This document shows positions 1-10,507 of a stretch of DNA of 64,000 nt, piece by piece. The DNA is from Physcomitrium patens. Its lineage: Eukaryota > Streptophyta > Bryopsida > Funariales > Funariaceae. The notes below the pieces were generated by a model. The model did not search any database. It saw only the letters and a program-made list of their open reading frames with translations, and was not told the DNA's origin. The first letter of the stretch is position 1; the number at the start of each line of letters is the position of its first letter. The translations under genes and the position numbers were made by a program. The DNA is taken from NCBI RefSeq assembly GCF_000002425.4, contig NC_037272.1, forward strand, positions 377,621-441,620, read 5' to 3'.

Positions 1-984
1 AGTTCAGAGACCCCATCACAATCGGTTAGGGCATACTTACCAGTAACAAAATGCTCCGTTTGAGTCCAATAGTGGGAGTCAACAGAATTGAAAGGACTAA
101 ATCGATGACTGAGTGAGCTTGACGCGAAGGACCAATTTGACCCAATTACGGGAACATCTAGGTCTTACTACGAGCCTCTTAGCCAATATGAGACCTGAAT
201 TGGTCGAACGACTCAATGTGGTCCCGATTATGGGGGTTTCGAATTCATTTCAGGCTATCATATTCTCTGTGCCGTTTCAGGGAAAGTTGTTTCCGAAAAA
301 AGAACCTTTTAAAAGGCAAAAAATGGAGGAGAAAGCTCTAACAATGGAGCCAATTCCGGATCCAAGACGGAAGATTGAAGAAATTCAGAGGCTAGGGTTT
401 GAAAGAGGAGAGAATTAGGATTAAAAAGGAGGATAGGTTAAGAAATGAAGGGTCGAAGAGCTAGCTTCATACTTCGGGGGGGAAAAAAAATAGAGAATTG
501 GGATTTCTTTTTTTCATAGAGTTTTGGGAAGAGTAAGGCAATCGTTACTGAAGTCAGTGTTGTACTGGTGAATCGGGGTTTTAATGAAGTGGATGTGATT
601 ACTCTTGACTGTTTTGTGAAATCGAAGTTACGTCTGTGATTGAAGAATTAAAAGGGTGTCTATAGGATTGAGTATGCGGAGTGAATGAAAATTTTTGGAT
701 TAATTTAACAAGATAGTCAATGGATACAAGGTTGTGAGTATAAAGCGGTATTGAAGATTAGTAGATTGGGTTGTTCGGGGTTCTCTGTAATGTCTAGAGA
801 CCTACCGGCTAGGGCAAAAAGGATTTTGGCGAGCAGTCGAAGGACATCCGTATAGATTTATGATATATTCTTGCAATTGTTTATATTCCAATAGTCAAAA
901 ATCAATAGATTGCTTGAATATTAGCGAATCTCCATACTACCTTCTACAGCCAGACGCCCGGCACGTTCTCGAGCAAGAAAGCAC
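1..984. other. Unassigned DNA left of the retroelement nest
   Basis: No retroelement domain or known gene is recognised here. Base composition is less AT-rich than the repeats to the right. One 101-codon open frame (113-418, plus) is rich in charged residues in its second half, but matches nothing I know. On the minus strand a stretch near 390-440 has an AAACCCTAG telo-box-like motif, common in plant promoters and leaders. It could be a gene edge or an organelle-derived insert; I cannot decide. Confidence 0.3.
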
Positions 985-999
985 GTAATATGACAACAG

Positions 1000-2036
1000 T
1001 CCCTATTGTAGCTAGACAAATTTATTTTTTGACATGCTATCTTCTTTGATCACCGTACTCATCATTTTATGCTTGCATTGCTTCTTTGGAGAATATTTAG
1101 CAGTGTGCTTAGATTCTCTACAATATAAGCGCAATCCTTCTTGATGAAGACGAGTCTTTGCTTACTTAGTAAGAGATTTCAACTGTACTACATCAATTTG
1201 CATATCCTCTACTTTCGAATGTATGTGTTGAAGAGATGTTGGTGTTGCCATTGAAATATAGTAACATTGAGGTCCACTTGCACGGTTCTTAGATCAAAAT
1301 TCAAAAAGATGATTTTTGTACTTCATAGCAAAGTCAATTGTTTGACTCAATGTTTGAGGATCAGATAAGTTGAGCATTAATTTTTTTACCTCATATTATA
1401 ATCCGTAGAAAAATTGGCTAACAAGTGTAGCATCATTCCCCTTGATATCAGTTGTAAGTTGTCAAAATTGTGAAGCAAATAATGCTATCAATCGATTGCC
1501 TTGTCATAAAATACGGATCTTATTGGTTGCAACACAAATTGCATCATGTTCTCTATACATGAATCGAAACTCTATTAAAAAAGCCTCCAGATTATCCAAT
1601 ACTGGATCTTGTTGTTCAAAAAAAGATGAGCACCATGATAATGCTGAATTTTAAAGAAGCATACTAATGAATCTAACTTGAGATCCCAGAGTTGGATAGC
1701 TTTGGGATTGAATTCAATCACAAGTTGCATTTGATTGATAAATCTTCTAAACTTTGATCTAGTGCCATCAAACTTTTTGGGTAGGGCAGTTCTAAGTTCT
1801 CTAATATTGGAAGGGCATTCCACCATAAGACAAGGGATATGATTTGGTGCAGATGTTGAAGCAGCTCTAATCATTTCTATATCTTTACTTCCTACCAATC
1901 TTGTTGCTCCTTGTGGTAGTAAATTGAGTTGATGTATCGTAAGCATTAACTTCCTCAATTGCTCTTGCATTTGTGCCATTGCACTCTTCATTTCAGCAAG
2001 TTCTGCCATCATAATACTTAGAAAAAAAGATGTCAA
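1000..2036 (-). pseudogene. gag of truncated chromovirus (degenerate)
   Basis: Capsid-type gag of a chromodomain gypsy element. The frame is open from 2036 to 1575 (153 codons), starting in a glutamine/methionine-rich helix (about residues 10-40) and reaching a FDGTRSKFRRFINQ motif that also occurs in the gag of the element at 54904. Downstream the homology continues through several stops and frameshifts to a basic, formerly CCHC segment (LRLYCRESKHTAKYS; last cysteine replaced by serine). It would have formed the virus-like particle; it is now non-functional. Confidence 0.7.
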
Positions 2037-2219
2037 ATATTGCTCAAGACAAATAGAAGAGAGGACTTGAGAACAAAGAAAATGCTAAGGACAATATCAG
2101 TTTAGAAGAAGGTAATCTACAACTTCTAATACGCTTATGTCTTACTAAGAGAAAGAGGTAATCCACTCTTAATCAAGATTAGACAAAGCTCTGATATTAT
2201 AAGTGTACTCTTGTCAATC

Positions 2220-2778
2220 TGTCAAGGATAAGAATTTGATAAAAATAAATAAACAAATGAGACTTTTCTCAAAGAAAGATGACAAAATAGATATAACCCA
2301 ATATGTATATTAAGAAAGAAATTGGAATAGCTATTGCCAAAAGACAAGAAAACTAAAGACCCTTGAAATTAGACTAAAAGTAAGAAAAGAAGTTGACAAG
2401 AGTGAAGACAGCTTCACTCTTGTCTCTATATATACTATCTAACTAATGGCTACGTGGCAATGTTCTATAGGACCTCCAATATGTATTGACTTTGTAGAAC
2501 ACATGCCTTGATTTACGAGGCAAGTTTTTCTACATGTGAGCCACATAATTAGCTTGGTCTTCAAACTAACAATATATGTGGCACATGGCCAACTTGTTGA
2601 CCACGTTTTTAATCCAAAAAGTTAATTAAAGATACTTATAAAGTCAAAGCAACGTCTATGAAGCTTCTAGAAAGCTTCTATAGTAAATATTATAGAATTA
2701 ATTTATTTTTACCTACTTTTACTTACTTCTACCTATTTATACATGTAATTATTGGCTTATATGTGTATGTCGGTGACA
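2220..2778 (-). repeat. 5' LTR of truncated chromovirus
   Basis: 559 bp. On the minus strand it begins TGTCACCGAC and ends CCTTGACA, like the LTRs at 2921 and 8113. It contains TATA-like TATATATA, a GACAAGAGTGAAG inverted repeat, and the predicted transcript start ACTCTTGTCAA (plus-strand complement near 2396-2406). The matching primer-binding site lies at 2207-2217, 2 nt from the LTR edge. Confidence 0.85.
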
Positions 2779-2920
2779 ATGAGTCATTCGCTTTCATGGC
2801 CAAATTCAACACTATTAGAATCATTGTGGCAATTGGAGCAGTAATGGACTTGGAAATGCATCAAATAGATGTGAAGAGGGCTTTCTTAAATAAAAGATCA
2901 AAAAAGACTATCTATATGAA
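2779..2920 (+). mobile_element. Ty1/copia reverse transcriptase fragment, left part
   Basis: Encodes MAKFNTIRIIVAIGAVMDLE and HQIDVKRAFLN, the first conserved blocks of copia reverse transcriptase, closely like the copia element at 32939-38022. It stops exactly at the 5' LTR of the element at 2921 and resumes at 8674, so it is the left half of a copia relic split by that insertion. Its left edge abuts the minus-strand chromovirus LTR ending at 2778. Confidence 0.85.
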
Positions 2921-3481
2921 TGTCATGGACATACTCATGTAAGCCATTAATTACATATATAAATAGATAGAAGTAAGGAAAAGTAGATAAAAGTAAGTTA
3001 ATTCTATAATATTTAGTATGGAAGCTTCCTAAAAGCTTTATAGACGTTGCTTTGACTTCATAGATGTCTTTAATTGATTTTTTGGATTATAAACGTGGTC
3101 AACAAGTTGGCCATGTGCCACACATGTTGTTAGCTTGAAGACCAAGCTAACTATGTGGCCCACACATAGAAAAACTTGCCTTATAAGTAAAGGCATATGT
3201 CCTATACAGTCAACACATATTGGAGGTCTTATAGAACATCGCCATGTAGCCCCTAGTTAGATAGTATATATAGAGACAAGAGTGAAGCCTTCTTCACTCT
3301 TGTCAACTCTTTTCTTGCTTCTAGTTTAGTTTCAAGGGTCTCTAGTTTTCTTGTCTTTTGGCAATAGCCATTCGAGTTTTTCTTTCAATATACATACTTG
3401 TTTATTTATATTTTGTTACATTGTTTTGAATGAAGGCTCACTTGTCTGAATTACTTTTTCATCAAGTTCTTGTCCTTGACA
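2921..3481 (+). repeat. 5' LTR of chromovirus
   Basis: 561 bp, TGTCATGGAC to CCTTGACA; same length as the 3' copy at 8113-8673, which is followed directly by the interrupted copia sequence and so fixes the LTR end. Contains a TATA box, a 13-bp inverted repeat and the predicted transcript start. Confidence 0.9.
3265..3306 (+). promoter_or_regulatory. LTR core promoter: TATA box, inverted repeat, predicted start
   Basis: TATATATA at 3265-3272. The 11-mer ACTCTTGTCAA at 3296-3306 begins 31 nt after the first base of the TATA box, the usual plant TATA-to-start spacing. A perfect 13-bp inverted repeat with a 4-nt loop spans 3275-3287 and 3292-3304. The spacing and 11-mer are kept in the LTRs at 8113, 54904 (one mismatch) and 60790. 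The start site itself is inferred. Confidence 0.65.
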
Positions 3482-3483
3482 GA

Positions 3484-3494
3484 TTGACAAGAGT
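3484..3494 (+). promoter_or_regulatory. Putative self-priming primer-binding site
   Basis: TTGACAAGAGT, 2 nt after the 5' LTR, is the exact reverse complement of the predicted first 11 nt of the transcript (3296-3306). This is how Tf1/sushi-type elements prime reverse transcription, from their own 5' end and not from a tRNA. The same 2-nt gap and 11-mer occur at 2207-2217 (minus) and 55455-55465. Confidence 0.7.
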
Positions 3495-3689
3495 ACACTT
3501 ACAATATTAGAGCTTTGTCTTTTCTTGATTAAGAGTGGATTACCCTTTTTTCTTAATAAGACATAAGCATATCAAGAGTTGTAGATTACCCTCTTTTAAA
3601 CTAATATTATTTTTAGTATTTTCTTTCTTCTCAAGTCCTTTTTCTTACTTGTCTTGAGCAATATTAGACATTTTTTTTCTAGGTGTTAC

Positions 3690-4699
3690 CATGGCAGAGC
3701 TTGTTAAATTGAAGAGTGCAATGACACAAATATAAGAACAATTGAGATAATTAATGCTTGTGATGCATCAACTTAATTCACCACCAAAAAGAGGAATAAG
3801 AATAATAGAAAGTGGAGATGTAGAGATGATCAGAGCTACCTCAACATCTACATCGAATCATGCCCCTTTTCCTAAGGTGGAACACCATTCAAATGCTAGA
3901 GAACTAAGAATTGATAACCCAAGAAATTTGATGATATGAGATGAAAGTTTCGAGGATTCATCAATCTAGTACAATTAAAAATCGAACTTCAACCCCAAAG
4001 CTATCCAACTCCAGGATCATAAGTCAGCTTTATTGAAACACTACTTTTTGGTTCTACATTATCATGGTTTTCATCTTCTCTTGAACGACAAGATCCAATA
4101 TTGGATAATTTAGAAGTTTTTTTGGTAGAATTTTGATCTATATATGGAGAACATGATGCAATTTATATTACAACAAATAAGATCCATATCTTGTGATAAG
4201 AAATCGATCTGTAACAACATATGCTTCACAACTTTGATAACTTGTGATTGATACCAAGTGGAATGATACTGCACTCATTAGCCAATTCTTTTATGGACTA
4301 CAATATGAGGTAAAAAAATTGATGCTCAATTTACCCGATCCTCAAACATTGAGTCAAGCAATTGATTTTGCTATAAAATATAACAATCAAATTTTTGAAT
4401 TTTGATCTGAGAGTCACATAAGTAGGCCTCAACATTATTATAATTCAATGGCAACACCTACGTTTTCTCAATACATATCTTCAGAAATAAAAGATATGTA
4501 AATCGATGCAATATGTTTCAAACCTCTTACTGAACAAGAAAAGACTCGTCGTCGTCGTCAAGAAGGATTATATTTATATTATGGAGAATCAAAACACAGT
4601 GCTCAATATTGTCCAAAGAAACGACATAACTACAAAATAAGGAGTATGGCTGTCAAAGAAGATAATATGTCAGAAAATGAGTTTGTCCAGTTACAATAG
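3690..4699 (+). pseudogene. gag of chromovirus 2921-8673 (degenerate)
   Basis: Starts near the ATG at 3690 (MAELVKLKSAMTQI) and can be followed through several stops and frameshifts to the zinc knuckle region around 4560-4630 (LYLYYGESKHSAQYCPKK), where the first cysteine pair is lost to tyrosine. It matches the gags at 1000-2036 (minus) and 55668-56737 and would have encoded capsid and nucleocapsid. It is broken by stops at, for example, 3735 and 3937. Confidence 0.7.
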
Positions 4700-4704
4700 G
4701 GATT

Positions 4705-7534
4705 GTGCGGCTGAAACCTTGCACAACATCTAGTAAAGGTCTTATTCTCTCTTCAGAACCCTCTTCTTGTTTTACATTAAATGTTATTTTAAGACCTAAA
4801 CATTATAAAGCCTCTACCTTATTAGATTCAAGAGCCTCAGCATGTTTCTTAGATGAAGAATTTACTAAAAGACATAAGATATCTTTAGTAAAGAAAACTA
4901 AAGATCATTGGGGATGTATTGATTATCGAGGACTCAAGAAGATTACCATCAAAAATAGGTATCTACTACCTTTAATATCTACACTTCTTGATCAATTGAA
5001 TCAAGCTAAGATCTATACAAAAATAGATCTCCAAGGAGCATACAATCTAGTACGTATCAAAGAAGGAGATGAATGGAAGACTATGTTTCGAACTACATAT
5101 GCACATTTTGAATACAACGTCATGCTTTTTGGACTTACAAATATACCATTAACTTGTCAACATCTAATGAATGATGTTTTTCGAGAGTTTTTGGATGATT
5201 TTATGGTTTGTTATCTAGACGACATTTTGATCTATTCTAAGAATCCAAAAGAACATGAACCTCATGTTCGTCATGTGTTACAAAAATTAAGAGATGCGGG
5301 ACTCTATGCCAAGATAGAAAAGTGTGTATTCCACACTACTCAAGTCGATTTTTTAGGATACATCATTTCAAATGATGGACTTATGATGGATCCTAAGAAA
5401 GTTCAAACTATTATAGATTGGAAGATCCCAAAAACGGTAAGAGATGTCTAATGCTTTTTGGGATTTACGAACTACTATCGGATCTTCATCAAAGACTTCT
5501 CTCTAGTTGCACCTCCACTTACACGTTTGACTTGTAAAGATAAACTCCAATGGAATCAAGAAGCAGAAGTTGTTTTTGAATCTTTGAAGACAACGTTTGT
5601 TTCTGCACCAATCTTGTATTGTGTTGATTTTTCCAAAGCATTCTTTATGGAAACAGATGCATCAGACTTTGCTCTCGATGTAATTTTATCAGAAATGGGA
5701 ACAGATGACAAACTTCATCCAGTAGCCTTTCATTCAAAAAAATTCTCAGCAAGCAAAAATCAATTATGAGATCTATGATAAAGAACTTCTTGCAATTATT
5801 GATTCTTTTCAAGAATGGCATCATTATCTAGAAGGCGCTTTCAGTCCATTCACCGTATATATGGATCACAAGAACCTCGAGTATTTTATATCAGCTCGCG
5901 TATTAAATCGCCATCAAGCTCGTTGGAGCATGTTTTTATCAAGATTCGAGTTCATCATCACTTATCGACTAGAAAAACAACAAGGTTTGTTTGATGCCTT
6001 GTCTAGACATTCTTATCTTGCACCAAAAGAAGAAGATGCAGCTTTTGAGCAACAAATAACGGTTCTCTTGAAGCCAAAGCAATTTCATCTTCGAGCAATA
6101 AAATCAATATTGATTGTTAATTTAACTTTTTTCAAGCAAGTCAAGTTAAGTATGTCTTTAGACTCTCTTGTTCATGATATCAAGAATAATTCTTCTAAAT
6201 CTCATGATTCCTATAAATTTGAGTTTAAGAACAACCTACTCTATTTCAAAGGATGCTTATATGTTCTAAAAGAAGAAGCACGTTTACGTGTTCTTCAAGC
6301 TCGTCACGACTTCCCAACAGTAGGACATTTTGGATACAATAAGACTTTGGAGTTGATATCTAGGGATTTTTGGTGGCCTCAAATAAGTGAGGCAGTCAAA
6401 GATTTTGTACAATCATGTGATGTTTGCTCAAGATCAAAAACTCTTCGTCATCAAACTTTTGGACTTCTTCAGCCATTATCCATTCCAGAACAACCATGGT
6501 CTTCTGTTTCTATAGACTTCATCACAGATCTTCCAAGCTCAGGTTCTTATAACTCTATACTTGTAATAGTAGATTGCTTCACCTAGATGGCACATTTTAT
6601 GTCATGTATAAAATCTATCAGAGGTGAAGAAATAGCTAAGTTTTTTATTGACAATATCTATCGCTATCATGGGTTATCAAAAGATATTATATCAAATAGG
6701 GAAATTCAGTTTGTGTCAAGATTTTGGAGAACCCTTTTTAAGATTTTAAAAGTGAATATAAAACTATCTTTGACTTTTCATCCTCAAACTGACAGACAGA
6801 TAGAGCACGTAAACCAAGTCTTGGAGCAATACTTAAGATGTACCATCAACTATCAACAAGATGATTAGACAATTCTTCTACCATTGGCAGAGTTTACTTG
6901 TAATAATATGGTGCATTCTTCTATGCAATTAATACCTTTCTTTGCCAATTATGGTTATCATCCACGACTTGAGACGTTTGATTTTTCAAAAGTTGATAAT
7001 CCTGTGGCAGAAGATATAACAAATCGGTTGTCAGAGTTACATGCAACAATGAAGGCGTAATTAAAAGAAGCTGAAGAACGACAAAAGATAAATGCAGATG
7101 TATATATGAAGGAACAACCACAATTCAACATGGATGACAAGGTATGGTTACTCCATCGCAATATCAAGACTACTTGTCCTTGTAATAAGTTAGACTATCG
7201 TAGGCTTGGACCTTTTCCTATTTCTAAATAAATCAATCTAGTTTCATATCGATTACACCTACTGGAGTTAATGAAGGTCCATCCTATATTCCACGTGTCT
7301 CTTCTTAAACCATATAAGATAGTGGATATACAAAGAAGAATACAAATTCCACCTCCTCCTATAGAAGTGGACAATAATGAAGAATTTGAAGTAAAAGAAG
7401 TCTTAGATTCAAGGCGACGCCGAAATAAATTAGAGTATCTTGTCCATTGGCATGGATATGATATTATTGAATGCACATGGGAGCCAGTAAAGAATCTTGC
7501 AAATGTAGTAAAGGTGGTGGAGGCTTTTCATTGA
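4705..7534 (+). pseudogene. pol of chromovirus: protease remnant, RT, RNase H, integrase, chromodomain
   Basis: Read across several stops. A protease remnant (LLDSRASACFLDEEF near 4815-4860; the usual DSG is DSR) is fused abruptly to the middle of reverse transcriptase ([16 protein letters not shown]), then the YLDD catalytic motif (near 5212), RNase H (METDASDFALDVIL near 5648), the integrase HHCC finger (near 6304-6435) and DDE core, and a chromodomain (YLVHWHGYDIIECTWEP near 7437-7485). The second integrase aspartate is lost (IISNREIQF, normally D before the R/K). Stops include 5449, 6584 and 6866. The join at about 4905 marks an internal deletion of protease and the start of RT. Confidence 0.85.
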
Positions 7535-8112
7535 CAACATCCATCAAAATCAAGATGAAAATCTTCTTTATAAAAAAAACAAGATCTAGGCAAGATAACA
7601 TTCTACTTTCAATCCTTGTTTGTAGCTTCTTTGTAGTTGTAATGCTCAAGAGATAGAGAACCAACAACCAACGGATTTGACTCAAGAGCCTTTGCTGACA
7701 TGTAGGACAAGACATTACGATTGTATTAACCTTCAAGATGATGCAATTGAGATGAAGATCTTCAAGAACGACATGTTCTTCCTCAAATAAATGGTGAGAT
7801 ACAAAGCGTTTGGTATCACGACCTTGGAAGGGACTTTCGATGTTTGGTGATTTTACTAGAGGTAAAAACAACTCCTGGTGGTGTTCCAAATGTTTTATTT
7901 GAAGGAAGTTTTGAAGGCCTCAACAATAATCAGATAACTGGGTGGTCTTCCCACCCAAGTATAGGATACTACCGATAGTTGAAAGGTCCTATCAATCATC
8001 TTCGAAAAGAACAAAGATGAGAGTATGTGGCAAATACAATTCGACACATCATAGATTTCTTCGACATATGATGACCGCTTCTCGTAGAACTCGTCCCTAG
8101 AAGGGGGGATAA

Positions 8113-8673
8113 TGTCACAGACATACTCATGTAAGCCAGTAATTACATATATAAATAGGTAGAAGTAAGGAAAAGTAGATAAAAATAAGTTAATTCTATA
8201 GTATTTGATATGGAAGCTTCCTAGAAGCTTTATAGACGTTGCTTTGACTTCATAGGTATCTTTAATTGACTTTTTGGATTAGAAACGTGGTCAACAAGTT
8301 GGCCATGTGCCACACATGTTTTTAGCTTAAAGACCAAGCTAACTATGTGGCCCACACGTAGAAAAACTTGCCTTGTAAGTGAAGGCATATATTCTATAAA
8401 GTCAATACATATTGGAGGTCATATAAAACATTGCCATGTAGTCCCTAGTTAGATAGTATATATAGAGACAAGAGTGAAGCCTTCTTCACTCTTGTCAACT
8501 CTTTTCTTGCTTCTAGTTTAGTTTCAAGGGTCTCTAGTTTTCTTGTCTTTTGGCAATAGCTATTCCAGTTTCTCTTTCAATATACATACTTATTTGTTTA
8601 TATTTTGTTACCTTTCTTTGAGTGAAGGCTCATTTGTCTGAATTACTTTTTCATCAAGTTCTTATCCTTGATA
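8113..8673 (+). repeat. 3' LTR of chromovirus
   Basis: 561 bp, TGTCACAGAC to CCTTGATA, with TATA box 8457-8464 and the 11-mer ACTCTTGTCAA at 8488-8498 at the same 31-nt spacing as in the 5' copy. A purine-rich tract (agaaggggggata) directly precedes it at 8100-8112, suitable as a polypurine tract for plus-strand priming. Confidence 0.9.
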
Positions 8674-9595
8674 ATGGATCAATTTCAAGGATTTATTGAA
8701 GAAAAAGACTTACACCTCGTTTGTAAGTTGAAGAAATCTTTATATAACTTAAGCAATCATCAAAGGCTTAGTATCAACATATTGACATATTTTTCTTGAA
8801 TGAAGGATTTGAATGAAGTAAGACTGATTATTCCATGTATGTGATACAATCAAGTGAGTTCATAATAATTGTCATTCTTTACATTGATAATTTGATTATC
8901 TCAATCAATACCTTACGGATGATGAATTGGTTGAAGGCAAAATTAGAAAATGAATATGAGATGAGTCATGTGGAAGAGCTTCACTATTCTTTAGAATTGG
9001 AGTTTGTGAAAGATCATACTAAGAAGACCATTACAATGAGTCAAAGCAAGTATATTGAAGAAGTGTTGAAAAAATTCAATATAAAAGAGTGCTAGCCTGT
9101 AGATATATCTTTAGAGGCCAATTTGAAGTTGATGAAGCTTGTGGATGAAGAATTTGCTAAAGCTAAAGATCAAATGCAAGGTATTCTATATAAGAAAATA
9201 ATGGACTCATTTATGTATGCAATGGTTGGTACAAAAGTAGATCTTGCATATGCAGTGAGTGTTATGAGCCAATACATTTCAAAGGCTAAACCAATCTATT
9301 AGACAACTATGAAAAGGATCATAAGATACTTAAAAGGTACTAAGTATTTCAAATTATGCCTTGGAGATGATAACATTACTTTGCATGGTTATTATGATGT
9401 GAATTGGATTTGAGATGTATATGATAGAAGGTCAATAATAAAATGTATTTTTTTGTTGCAGTGAAAGTTATTTTATAGAATTGCAAGAAACAACCAACAA
9501 TTGCAAGATCAATAATAGAAGTAGAGTATATAATAGCAAGCCATAGTGCAATAGAAGCAATAATAATGCTTCTATAATGCTTTATATGAATCTTT
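8674..9595 (+). mobile_element. Ty1/copia RT and RNase H fragment, right part
   Basis: Continues the copia relic from 2920. Residues DQFQGFIEEKDLHLVCKLKK and, at 8835-9095, a frame with ILYIDNLIIS (the copia YVDD block) and YSLELEFVKDHTKKTI match the copia element at 32939. Homology goes on, with stops, through YAMVGTKVDLAYAVSVMSQ and RIIRYLKGT into the RNase H end (EYIIASHSAIEA near 9530-9580), and ends at the (TA)n tract. It is dead. Confidence 0.85.
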
Positions 9596-9599
9596 ATTC

Positions 9600-9602
<3 letters not shown>

Positions 9603-9641
<39 letters not shown>
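9603..9641. repeat. (TA)n microsatellite
   Basis: About 19 TA units directly after the copia relic, followed by AT-rich DNA to 9978 with a second, shorter (AT)n run at 9905-9928. No gene is visible in 9642-9978. Confidence 0.9.
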
Positions 9642-9645
<4 letters not shown>

Positions 9646-9978
9646 CTTTAATAGTTGATATTTTATATTTTAAAATTCTTAATTTAAACCATATCAAAAT
9701 ACTTATATATTTTTAGTTTTTTTATCAAATATTAAAAAATAAAATTTAGTATTAAAATTTATATATATATTTTTCATATTTAATATTTAAACTAAAGCCT
9801 TTAATTTTAAAAGATACCAATATTTAAAAAATCCAAAATAAATAATAAATATTAAAATAACAATAAAATTCTTTAATATGTAATATATTCTTATTACAAT
9901 AAAAATATATATATATATATATATATATTTTTATAGTTGATCTTTTAAAATACACAATAAAATTTAGTGCATTATAAG

Positions 9979-10507
9979 TATCAAGGATATGAATTACAAA
10001 CAAATAAAACCTCAATTCACACTTGTGTCATTCAAAAGAAATAGATATTTCCTCAAAATTAGTATAATATTGGAACTTGAATGGCTATTGTAAAAAACAA
10101 AAAGACAATAGACTCTTAAAACAAGACAAAGGATTAAAAATGCATTAAAAAGAATAAAGAATGCTTTAATCTTGCCTCCATATAAACTATCTAATTAAGA
10201 GCTATGTAGCAATGTTGTATAGGATCTTCAATATGTGTCCAACTTATAAGACATGTATCTAATTTATAAGACAAGTTTCAGATAAGAGCCACATAACAAA
10301 CTTCTACCACTAGTGTCCAACATGTATAATATGGTGTATATTTGTTGGCCAAGTTTTCAACCTACTAATCACCTACATACATGTTTAAAATCAATTGTAT
10401 CTATGAAGTTTCTAAGAAGATTTATCACAAGATATTATCAAATCTATTTATTTCTATTTATTTCCAACTAACTTCTTTAATTTAGATAGATATGAATGTC
10501 TGTGAGA
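9979..10507 (-). repeat. Solo LTR of the chromovirus family
   Basis: About 529 bp that aligns end to end with the minus-strand LTR at 2220-2778: it starts TATCAAGGATA (compare TGTCAAGGATA) and ends TCTGTGAGA (compare CGGTGACA). No internal sequence or primer site adjoins it, and the flanks carry ataag (9974-9978) and ataaa (10508-10512), a decayed target duplication. This fits LTR-LTR recombination. The start region is too decayed to score the 11-mer. Confidence 0.7.

Larger units (their letters stand above)
985..2778 (-). mobile_element. Truncated Ty3/gypsy chromovirus: 5' LTR plus gag
   Basis: Reading on the minus strand, an LTR (2778 to 2220) is followed by a primer-binding site and a gag-like frame ending with a degenerate zinc knuckle near 1040-1120. 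Homology with the element at 2921-8673 stops near 985, so everything from protease onward is missing. The gag part matches the plus-strand element almost domain for domain, which fixes its identity. The 3' end is lost, so no target duplication can be checked on that side. It is a dead fragment. Confidence 0.8.
2921..8673 (+). mobile_element. Ty3/gypsy chromovirus with two LTRs, internally deleted
   Basis: A 5753-bp element with two 561-bp LTRs, a self-complementary primer site, gag, protease remnant, reverse transcriptase, RNase H, integrase and a C-terminal chromodomain, in that order (Ty3/gypsy order). It sits inside a copia reverse transcriptase gene; the flanking 5-mers are atgaa (2916-2920) and atgga (8674-8678), a decayed target duplication. 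The two LTRs differ at about 7% of the first 125 positions, so the insertion is not recent. Compared with the element at 54904 it lacks about 650 bp between protease and reverse transcriptase. Stops and a mutated integrase make it inactive. Chromodomain gypsy elements with distinct clades are known from mosses. Confidence 0.9.

Noticed and set aside
3495..3515. TATTAGAGC as the working primer site and an LTR end 18 nt further in
   Set aside because: Both 3' LTRs end at CCTTGATA/CCTTTATA, directly before target DNA, so the LTR cannot extend to that point, and the leading TGG is missing.
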